DNA of 28,055 nucleotides from Hypsibius dujardini (taxonomy: Eukaryota; Tardigrada; Eutardigrada; Parachela; Hypsibiidae). How positions within the stretch are numbered: the first letter of the stretch is position 1; each line of letters opens with the position of its first letter. The notes below the pieces were generated by a model. It made no database searches and was not told where the DNA came from. It worked only from the letters and a program-made list of their open reading frames with translations. Made by a program: the position numbers and the translations under genes. Below are positions 20,276 to 28,055 of the stretch, piece after piece. Location of the stretch: positions 1 to 28,055 of the forward strand of contig LRSR01013934.1 of the NCBI GenBank assembly GCA_001579985.1. The letters run 5' to 3'.

Positions 20276-21908
20276 CTACGTGCAGATGATGTAGCTGTGC
20301 ACATGGTCATAGAAGTAGGACCACTGCCGACGCATCCCGCAGCCGGCGTTGACCTTGATGTCGATGTCGTTGACGCCGGTCACGTACCAGGGACCCCAAG
20401 TGCCGCCGAAGGTCTGCCACTGGTAGGCAACAATGTCGCCGCCCTTGAGGGTCTTATCGATGTTGGTGTTCAACCCGGCGGCCCACAGGGCGTTGAACTG
20501 GGGGCCCTCCGCCACCACCATCCGGCAGATGGCCTGCGAGGCCAGTGAGTATACCAGACAGTCCGACCCGACACAACCCGCGTAGGGCGGCGCTCTGTTA
20601 GGCGATGGGAACGACGCGGCGGTGTAACAGGCAGAGCAACCTGTGGAAACATGGGAGAAAACTGCCATTATATCCAATGCGATTATTTATCTATTAGAAA
20701 AAATTGTAGACCCGGTACTGATCTGTACTATTCATTTTTAAGTTATTTATTTGAATATATTTGATAGGTAATTTAAGTATCTGAACATAGCACTGATTTC
20801 TAATTAAAAGTATTGAAATGCACTTTGCATATGCGTTTTATTTTAATTCCTACGTTGAAAGCCAGACATTAAGTTTTACTTTCTAAATGAAGTAGGAGTT
20901 TTGCGTAATTTAATTTTAAAAGAAGTTTGATTAACTAATTTTATAGCAAGAGTCTTATTTAATTTAACTAAAAAAAGAGTTTTCTTTAATCAAATTTAAA
21001 ATAGCAGATTTGATGAATGAACTTAAAAACGGAATTTTTATTGAAATAAAGTTTTCCAAGTGAATTTAAGTTTATCTTATGTTTTGTTCTTTTCAAATAA
21101 AATCGGAGTTCCTCTATTTAATTTTAAATGTGAATTTTTTAAATTTATTTTATGGCAAGAGTTCATTAAATATAAGAGTGCTATTTAACTATTCTCAAAA
21201 CTGGAGTTTTTTTAACCATAATAAAAAAAGGGTACCACTATTGTCCCACCCTTCTCCCACTGTCACTCATTTTGTCTCGATACTAAAAGCCAGAGTACTA
21301 ATAAACTACTATTGAAAATTGTTTGGCTCTTGCATATCAATCATTCCATCCATCAGTAATATATCTTATGACTAATTAAGTATCCTGATAACGTGTTGAA
21401 ATTCATTTTTTATTGTATTTCAATTAAAAAATTAAAAGGGTGGAAAAGGGTGGGACTATAATGATTTCCTTAAAAAATATAGTTTTTTATGTATTTTTAA
21501 AATAGATTTTTTATCGAAACATACTTTTTCAAGTGAATATTAAAATTAGAGTTTTCCTTAACTAAATTATAGGAGTATGAAGTAGTTTAAAAATAAAATT
21601 TTTACCTAAATATAGGTTTTCAAATGAAGGTGAAGTCTATGTTACATTTCCATTGTTTTTGGATTCAGTTCATACACTTTTTTTACAATTACTAATATAC
21701 TTGGATCGACCCAAAGTATAACCAATTGACATTTGATGAACTTACTAGTGGGCGCAGTTGCGAGGACGACGGCCTTAAAGTCCTCCCCATCGTTCGTTTT
21801 GTGGTGGGAAACACCGTACGCGCTAGACGGATTCCCCTGGACTCTGTACACCAAGGCGCCTAGAAGAGTGGTCAAGCAGACCGCCACCTGCGCAGGAAGA
21901 CAGATCAT
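20276..21908 (-). CDS. Secreted cysteine-containing protein of unknown family, copy 2 (175 aa)
   Basis: On the minus strand exon 1 is 21908-21746 and exon 2 is 20640-20276, with the same donor (A|GTAAG), acceptor (TTTCCACAG) and phase as the copy at 8918-9770; both exon lengths are identical (163 and 365 bp). The 175-residue product keeps the signal peptide, the exon 2 cysteines and the GGTWGPWYV and WSYFYDHVHSY blocks. By hand alignment 11 residues differ: C21Y, T22R and S27P around the signal cleavage region, two I-to-V and one A-to-T before the splice junction, then N-to-I, A-to-G, A-to-P, R-to-Q and S-to-T. There are 9 synonymous against 11 replacement differences, fewer replacements than neutrality predicts, so both copies look functional. 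It is convergent with the other copy, with the SLC1-type gene between them. Function unknown. Confidence 0.85.
20870..21690. repeat. AT-rich expansion in the intron of secreted-protein copy 2
   Basis: This segment has no counterpart in the 325-bp intron of the left copy. It is made of degenerate related units: TTTTATAGCAAGAGT near 20940 recurs as TTTTATGGCAAGAGT near 21150 (offset about 208 bp), with matching TTTAATTTTAAA and GAGTTTTC-type blocks around each. No inverted termini were identified, so it may be a decayed tandem repeat or an AT-rich insertion. Confidence 0.5.
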
Positions 21909-22010
21909 CGTGGGGGAACGGGATAAGTATTCCGAAAGAAAATAACTGTATTTCGCTATTAAAAAAACCCGAAGGAGACCCCATCCAGTCTTGTTGTTTT
22001 GCCTATGCGA

Positions 22011-22017
22011 TTTTATA
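22011..22017 (-). promoter_or_regulatory. TATA-like box of secreted-protein gene, right copy
   Basis: TATAAAA on the minus strand, 103 bp upstream of the ATG at 21908 and at the position equivalent to 8810-8816. Its retention while surrounding bases have changed is consistent with use, but the duplication is too young for this to be proof. Confidence 0.42.
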
Positions 22018-22570
22018 TGCAGGGCAGGAAATCTGATGCCCTCCGGGAGGTACCAACAACTGCTGTTTCGATACTTTTAGCGTCACGAATGTATCGAGTT
22101 CGTCCACCTGTACCTAGTTGGAGTTCGATGGGGCCCATGATGATATTTTCTTCGATATTTACCGGCACCCTTGCACTGGAAATTGAATGTGCGAGGCCCC
22201 CGGAAGCGAATGAGGGTGTTGTCCTGCTATCAATTATTCGTTGACGATAGCCTTGATATTGCCATTCACGTGGACGGTAATTAGCTATTCATATACTCAG
22301 CTAATTTGTGGACAACTATACGAAAACAACACACTGACAGTATACACATACAGATTATGTACTCCAGGCGGGTAATTAATCAAGAATGATGAAGGCGTTT
22401 AGTTCGCTCACGAGTTGAGCGAACTCCAAAGACCCTATGCGTCACCATGCCAGACTAAAGGTACCGGCGAGCTCTCATCAAATACACCGACGAAGGATTC
22501 ATCTTCCACTTCACTTCACACGCGCTGTCTTTATTCCAGTGCGTTAATTGGGAGACCGATACTATATATC

Positions 22571-22611
22571 TTTGTCTGTCTGTTTGTCTGTTTGTCTGTC
22601 TGTCTGTCTGT
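22571..22611. repeat. CTGT array at the outer end of the right duplication arm
   Basis: CTGT/TTGT units, homologous by inversion to the longer array at 8158-8260. Confidence 0.85.
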
Positions 22612-22640
22612 TATCTGTTTTCACTTGCTTGGCTATATCT

Positions 22641-23061
22641 AAGGATGCAGATGCAGAGCTTTGCATGCGGCCCCATGGTTACCGATTGGCATGTGTTGTA
22701 CTTCTGTGTTACGGCATGGGATGTACCTGCTCACTTGGGCACACACGTAACTACATGTTAGGAGGATAAACAATTATGTTCATCGGGTTTGGTTACCTTA
22801 ATACACAAGTTTGTTATTGACTATTCGTTTTGATTACTGCAAACTGGATTGGTAATCTGCAATACGTCTGCCTTTAATTACACGTTTTGACTGATTTGAA
22901 ACGCATGAAAATCCTGGGTTTTTCAAATGTTTTTAGCTTGCGATTTAGAAACCGCACAAATTAATTAAACTAGCATCCATGAATCAGCCGTGTCTATACC
23001 TTGATGGCAATTGAATCGAATTAAGCCCATCAAGCCACGGCACAGCATACAACGCACAATC
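22641..23061. other. Region upstream of the IFT70 gene
   Basis: No gene is supported between the duplication arm and the IFT70 start codon. No clear TATA box was found, so the promoter of IFT70 presumably lies here without a recognisable core element. Confidence 0.45.
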
Positions 23062-26000
23062 ATGCTCGAAAGGTTTGAGAAAGGGAAACGGGAGGGACCC
23101 ATAACGGACGAGCTGCTGGAGGACTTCCATCTGCAATGTGGCACACAAAAGGGCAAAATCACTCGTACTGTTTATGAGCTGGTACGTTGAAGGCCAGGGG
23201 TATGTGTTTCTGATGGGAGTTGCAAATGGGACAAGTATCAATTGGGTCCTTGCATCTCCTTCTACCGTGTTTAAATTTTCCTTTTTTGATGATTGGAATC
23301 TTTTGTTCGCTAGATTATTCGAAAGCACTTTGCAAAAGCAGCGACCATTCTCGAGTGTCTGCACGCGCTGACAGACGCCAGCTTCGCTAGTAACCCGACG
23401 ACGGTAAGTCAGTAACTAACTTTTAACATAAGATCGCACCCCGAGCAGATGCAGATAGGCTAATACTAATTATTACATATTACATCCCTTTGCAAAATAG
23501 GAGAGTAAGACCGCATCTTTGCTGGGCTATTGCCATTATCAGTCGGGAAATTACGCCGAGGCCGCACGACACTTCGAGATCTTATGGTCTGCGGATGTAA
23601 CAAACAGTGAGCAGAGCACGCAGCGTGGCGTCTTTTTCGCCCACTGTTTAGCCAAAGATGGCCACGTCCACGAGGCACTTCGCATTATCGAATCAATTTC
23701 AAAAGAACCCCTCGAAGCTCAGCCGGACTGCGTGGCAGAATTACGCCTCGCTCTGCTAATACAATCTCACAAACTCAGTGATGCCAAGGTAGGAATATGA
23801 TCAGAGATAGTGGACCAATCCCTGTCTGTCTGTCTATCTGTCTGTTTGTCTGTCTGTCTATTTTCTTATCTGACTGTCTTTTCTTCGCCACTATCTGTCC
23901 TAGCAATATGTTTTAATGTATGTAATTTGGATTGCCATTAAATTTTCTCAATTTAGAAGGTATACTCAGGTCAATCGTTTGAAAACCTTGCCGAGAACTA
24001 TAACTATGGCCAGTATCTATACCGCAAAAAGAGATACAACGACGCACTAGACGTTTTTCGGGTTGTTGGGTCTCCAATCACTCCACTCCACTCACCTCCC
24101 ACGGACATCGAATATTCCGAAGCTGCCTGCATGTACCGTCAGGAAGAGTATACGACCACTGCCACAAAAGCTGCCGGAATCTACGACGAAATTATTCGGC
24201 AGTATCCATCTCTTGCCCCTTCGTATGATGACCGGACCATGATTCGACCCGAAGTAGGATGCAACAACGCAACTGAGGTAGGACATCTGGCGGCGGCTCT
24301 CGTATTACAGGCAGCATGCTACTTACAGCAAGGTCAACGTAAGTCTCGTCACGCGGGAGCTAAGGATGTACAGAAGAAAGAAGTCAGGAAGCTAAAACAC
24401 TTTTACCATAGCACGCACAGGTCGTGGTCAATTAGCCTTGATTCCGACGGGATTGTCGGAGAAGCTCAACGACAAAATCGACCTTACCTACGCGACGCTG
24501 GATAATATTATTGATCATCCCAACTCAATCCGCATGTTGGAGCGTCTAGAGAAGTGCTCTCCGACCGTGCGATCCGCGGCTGAACACGACCTTCTAATTA
24601 TGTATCTAAGGCATGGTAAATATATGGAGGCTGGTGAGTTGGTCGACCTGGAAGAGACTTCTTTCCGTACGACCTTCACTGAGGTACAACTTTTAATTTA
24701 CATATGGGCACAGTCATAAATATAGACAAATCAACAGACATGCAGCCACACGAACAGACAGACAAACAGACAAACAGGCAGACAAAGAGACAGACTGACA
24801 GACTGACATATAGGTAAATACAGGCAAAGAGATAAGCAGATAGACAAACGGACAGGCAGACGAAGAGGGATAGATGTTGAAATTTCTTGTTTTAGGTTGA
24901 CTGGACTATAACGGAAGCTGCCCTCATCGCATCCATCGACCCGGCATCTGCTGCTAAGGTTTACACCCAGGTCATCGAAGATGCCGTTCAGGACATCGGT
25001 TACTACCACGATGAACTCGAGCGTTTCAGACAAGAGGAACATATACCTAAAAAATCCGGACGGATTATCAAAAAGGAATTTCAACTTTCAGCCACCCGAA
25101 AAACGTATGCGTTCAATACATACAATGACCACATCACGCAACACGTAAACAAAAAACGTCGAAAATCTATCAAAAGTAATTTTTCAAGCTGTTTTTGTGG
25201 GTGGTTAGTCTGAGAATGGCGGTGGTGGGATTGGCAAAACTCAACCACGACAAAGGCAACTACAGCGAGAGCGTCAAGGTCCTCCAGCAGTACGTCGACC
25301 ATTGTCAGGACGACCTGACTTATTGCACCGGTTTGGCTCACTGTCTCTTCATGGCCAAGAACTACACCGACGCCAGCTTCATCTACGAGACCATCATCCA
25401 GTACTACAAAGAAACGCAGTTCACGTTGGCCAGTGTTCCGGTCCCGGTGCTGTCCCGGTACTGCGCCGCTCAGCTCTTCGCGAATGCCGATGAAGGGAGG
25501 CAGGCTAAAGAGACCATTGCGGAAATATTGCGCTCCGAGAAGGTGAACTTTGAAGATCCCGAGTCGGAGTATCATATGGTCGCCGCGAAGAGGAGTCATA
25601 TAGTATCAACTTCTCTTCTCATAGCGTATGTAAAAACTACAAATGATCTATTTACAAAGAACTTAACTTTATATCTAATTAAACATTCGTTTCTAATTAT
25701 AATAGAATATTAAATTAGTGTCGTATCGAAATGTGCCGAATAGGAGTATATATTTTCACTTGTAAAAGAATTCTATTTTATTAAATTTAATATGCTTCGA
25801 ATGTATTGACTTAAAATAGTATAACAATATTTCAGTATAGATGAGAACTCTAATCATAATTTTTGGAACTAACAAACAATCAAACTACAAGATTTTCATA
25901 TAATAACCACCAAGTTAAACAGCAAACTTTTAATCTATCAGAAGTTGATATTAATATAACATGACGTAGAAATTCATAAATTTTCTGATGAAGCAATCCT

Positions 26001-26701
26001 GGTTTCGCTATTTCGTTAATGGCTTTAATAATTTTGAGATTTAACTCATAACAAACATGATATATTAATTCCGCAGTTCAGTTGAAGCAAAACATTATTT
26101 TAGTTCACAAGGTAGACCAATTTTTTAGATAGTTTGATTAAAATTTAAAATTAATTCTTTTAAAATAGGCTACTTTTGCCCAAACAGGTGGACTTATCTA
26201 GAAAAAGGTTCTTATTTGGAAGCGTTCCGGAAAGCCAAAGAGACCCTCCGCCTGCACCCATGGCATTTAGAGCAGGAAAACAACGCCGAAAGTAGTCGCA
26301 AAACATGGACAGTTCTGAAAAAGATTTTCCTCACTGGACTGCGACAGTTCCACGGGCTCTTGACGGACGACAGCATCAACCTAACCGCGCTGATACCAGA
26401 GGTTATTTCCGACCTTGCTGACATGGAGCGTAAGTATACACCTTCTTTGTTCTGTGACTGAAAGAATTCATGGAAGGAAACGAATTCGATGCTGTTAATG
26501 TACTTTACAGAGTTCATGCAAACCTTGAAAGTCACGAACCGACTAACTAATGGGAGCACGAGCGGCCTTATTCCGAAAACAGTGGCAGAAGAAGCGCGAC
26601 AGTTGCGCCTTCTATGTCAAGCATATTTAAATCGGCGAAGGGGATTCAGTAATCGTGAATTCACAAGCACTGATAAAAGTTACAAAAGTGAAATATTTTA
26701 A
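23062..26701 (+). CDS. IFT70: IFT70/TTC30 intraflagellar transport TPR protein, 733 aa, nine exons
   Basis: Exons: 23062-23181, 23314-23403, 23501-23788, 23957-24338, 24421-24683, 24896-25104, 25209-25625, 26188-26429 and 26511-26701. All introns are GT-AG and phases are consistent through to TAA 26699-26701. IFT70 (TTC30 in vertebrates, DYF-1 in C. elegans) is a TPR superhelix in the IFT-B complex that wraps IFT52/IFT88 and is needed to build cilia. Similarity to human TTC30 runs end to end: VYEL-IRKHFAKA (N-terminus), LLGYCHYQSGNYAEAA (first TPR), NYGQYLYRKKRYNDAL, EVGHLAAALVLQAACYL, KLNHDKGNYSE, AHCLFMAKNYTDASFIYE, LIAWTYLEKGSYLEA and TVAEEARQLRLL (C-terminus). Exon 6/7 borders were chosen because they keep the human spacing. 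It is longer than the human protein (~665 aa), with an extra N-terminal lead and a ~30-residue polar tail. The start ATG is the first in frame with the N-terminal TPR. Confidence 0.88.
23822..23880. repeat. CTGT array in IFT70 intron 3
   Basis: Short CTGT tract with CTAT and TTGT variants, starting about 33 bp after the exon 3 donor. Confidence 0.85.
24741..24862. repeat. CAGA array in IFT70 intron 5
   Basis: CAGA/CAAA units with interruptions occupy most of the 212-bp intron between exons 5 and 6. This orientation is opposite to the CTGT array in intron 3 of the same gene. Confidence 0.85.
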
Positions 26702-26774
26702 TAATGGATTTATGATTGACTAAAGCAAAAATTAAATTAGTATCTATGAAGTCCCGAAATACAGCGATTTACGG

Positions 26775-26930
26775 TCTCTCTGTCGGTCTGTATATTTGTA
26801 TATTTGTCTTCTATCAGTCTGTCTGTCTGCCCTTGTTTATCCCGTCTGTTTGTATGTCAGTCTGCTTGTCTGTCTGTCCCTCTGTCCCTCTGCCTGCTTG
26901 CCTTCCTTCGTGCCTACCAGTCTCTGTCTC
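26775..26930. repeat. Degenerate CTGT array downstream of IFT70
   Basis: CTGT units with TTGT, CTGC and CCTC variants. Confidence 0.83.
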
Positions 26931-27023
26931 AAATAGATCGATGTTAAGTTATTCCACTCCTTCGGCAAGCAGTTTCATACGTGCGCTTAATTAACTCGCT
27001 CTTCGAGTACTCTACTACCTATC

Positions 27024-27029
27024 AATAAA
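27024..27029 (+). terminator. Candidate poly(A) signal for IFT70
   Basis: AATAAA, 323 bp after the IFT70 stop codon, is the nearest canonical hexamer on that strand. An ATTAAA variant at about 26731 is a nearer alternative. Transcript ends are not visible from sequence. Confidence 0.3.
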
Positions 27030-27202
27030 TACAGCATCAAGCATCAAACATGTAAGAAAAAGCAGTGAGATAAAAACCGATTCCGCAGACAAGCAAGGAA
27101 ACACAGGAGCAAAAATATCAGTAAAGTTTTTTATAGACATCACAAAATCTAAAGCAGACCATAATAGAGACTTGCAATTCAATACATTTATCAAGAAAAA
27201 AA

Positions 27203-27244
27203 GCCATAATGACAAGTAAAAAAGCCATAATGACAAGTAAAAAA
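27203..27244. repeat. Two tandem copies of a 21-bp unit
   Basis: GCCATAATGACAAGTAAAAAA occurs twice back to back, 15 bp from the stop codon of the candidate minus-strand exon at 27260-27370. Confidence 0.85.
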
Positions 27245-27259
27245 AGGTTTGTCAGCATT

Positions 27260-27370
27260 TTACACATCCTCATTGACGGTGTGATTCTTGTGCTTGACTT
27301 TGCTGAACCGCCAGATGGTGGTATGGTCATACGGCAGTCCCGGACGCACAATAACTGACGGGAAAGTCGG
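27260..27370 (-). CDS. Candidate 3'-terminal coding exon of an unassigned minus-strand gene
   Basis: On the minus strand a pyrimidine-rich acceptor (TTTTTTCCGGTTGTTGTTAG) is followed by 36 codons and a TAA (27262-27260). The peptide runs Pro-Thr-Phe-Pro-Ser-Val-Ile-Val-Arg-Pro-Gly, LPYDHTTIWRFSKVKHKNHT, then Val-Asn-Glu-Asp-Val. The exon is clearly more GC-rich than its flanks, with codon-like composition. The basic C-terminus suggests a small RNA-, ribosome- or mitochondrial-associated protein, but I do not recognise it. Upstream exons would lie at higher coordinates, probably beyond the window edge. I saw no reliable second exon in 27371-28055. Confidence 0.55.
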   Translation of the reverse strand, partial: PTFPSVIVRPGLPYDHTTIWRFSKVKHKNHTVNEDV

Positions 27371-28055
27371 CTAACAACAACCGGAAAAAATAAACATTCA
27401 TATATTAAAATAACATGAAACCTGAAACTGAACGGACATATTTGTTTACGTATTTGTTCAATGAAGAAGCATTCCACTTACTTAAAAGAAAAATCCCTTA
27501 TCTCTGTCACTTAAAATTTTTAATTAAGACAATTAAAACGACAGAAATGTTATTAGAAAAATATTTTCTTCGTGATATTTTGATTATATCTCAATTATAA
27601 CGATTGCTCTTTTGCTATATTATAAAATTAGTAATACCTTTTCAAAATATAAACGTTAAAAAGATAATAAAGGTTAATATTGAAGTTAAAATAAACAAAA
27701 ACTAAATTCTGCATCTAAATCTGTTTTATTTAAAAACGCAGCTGCTTATTATAGAATTAAAATGCAAATTGATAGAAAACAGTCTGAAACAATAACTCTT
27801 ACTCGGGAAGTAATGGAGATTTTCCCTCCCGATCGGCGTGAGTTTTTTTTTACAAACAGCTGCCTATTTATCGTGATTTATCATTGGGGTCTCCGCGTGG
27901 AAATCACATTACCGGTTTCAGAAAAGAATAAGGCAGAAAAAGACTTCCCAGCGAGGTTGTGCTGTGAACAGGTGCTTGATTGATTGAAAGCTCAATATTT
28001 TCCTTGATTTTCACTGTAAAAAATGTAGATTTTGAAACATGCATTTAAAACAAGT
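27371..28055. other. AT-rich window end, nothing firmly supported
   Basis: Probably intron of the minus-strand gene whose last exon is at 27260-27370. A 73-codon plus-strand frame (27762-27983) has no motif. A slightly GC-richer patch near 27880-27970 could hold an upstream minus-strand exon, but no frame there is convincing. Confidence 0.35.

Larger units (their letters stand above)
20137..22640 (-). repeat. Inverted duplication, right arm
   Basis: Reverse-complement counterpart of 8160-9914. Conserved in order on the minus strand are the tetranucleotide array (22571-22611), about 650 bp upstream, TATA-like box, exon 1, intron ends, exon 2 and 3' flank (to about 20137). It is longer than the left arm because of an expanded intron (20641-21745, 1105 bp against 325 bp). 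Base differences throughout show it is a real older duplication rather than an assembly mirror. Confidence 0.92.
26702..27202. other. IFT70 3' flank with CTGT array
   Basis: A degenerate CTGT array (26775-26930) follows the stop codon. Beyond it is mixed DNA with a candidate poly(A) signal for the plus strand at 27024. No gene is supported on the plus strand. The 92-codon frame through the array is repeat-derived. Confidence 0.5.

Noticed and set aside
8160-22640. Inverted arms as an assembly artefact
   Set aside because: Arms differ at about 20 coding bases, in intron length, in array length and in flanking elements, which a mirrored assembly error would not produce.
25105-25208. Alternative IFT70 exon 6 end at the GTAAAC donor (25145) with acceptor at 25188
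   Set aside because: It is phase-compatible but adds residues that break the gapless match with human TTC30 around IIKKEF to KLNHDKGNY.
23501-26701. SRP72-like TPR protein
   Set aside because: First impression from TPR repeats. The order and spacing of segments, especially the C-terminal TVAEEARQLRLL and the central AHCLFMAKNYTDA region, fit IFT70/TTC30 end to end, and the lysine-rich SRP72 tail is missing.

Overview
This is a eukaryotic, almost certainly metazoan, genomic window. Genes are split by GT-AG introns, coding exons are GC-rich within AT-rich DNA, one gene encodes a ciliary intraflagellar-transport protein, and non-autonomous DNA transposons and CTGT/CAGA tetranucleotide arrays fill the spaces. 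The style (compact introns, many CTGT arrays, strongly diverged orthologues) would suit a flatworm or another spiralian, but nothing seen here proves the phylum. No bacterial operon, CRISPR array, rRNA or tRNA was seen.

Layout. 1-4551 has no supported gene. It holds a ~730-bp terminal-inverted-repeat element, a 754-bp hAT-type non-autonomous transposon with an exact 8-bp target duplication, and a palindromic foldback element. 4552-6524 (+) is a two-exon gene for an unassigned 225-aa four-pass membrane protein. 8918-9770 (+) is a two-exon gene for a 175-aa secreted, cysteine-containing protein of unknown family. 14159-17498 (+) is an eight-exon SLC1-type (glutamate-transporter-fold) carrier of 575 aa. 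20276-21908 (-) is a second copy of the secreted-protein gene, inside an inverted duplication whose arms (about 8160-9914 and 20137-22640) bracket the carrier gene. 23062-26701 (+) is a nine-exon gene for IFT70/TTC30 (733 aa), a TPR protein of the IFT-B complex. Two minus-strand exon candidates, 17838-18173 and 27260-27370, remain unassigned.

The genes do not form an obvious pathway. The clearest large-scale structure is the inverted duplication: two tail-to-tail copies of the secreted-protein gene, each with its own TATA-like box, differing at 20 of about 525 coding bases (11 amino-acid changes) by hand alignment. The carrier keeps the SLC1 fold motifs but has lost several residues that bind amino-acid substrate in known members, notably the TM8 aspartate.

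All exon models come from reading frames, splice dinucleotides and phase consistency. Family calls rest on remembered family motifs, not on database searches.
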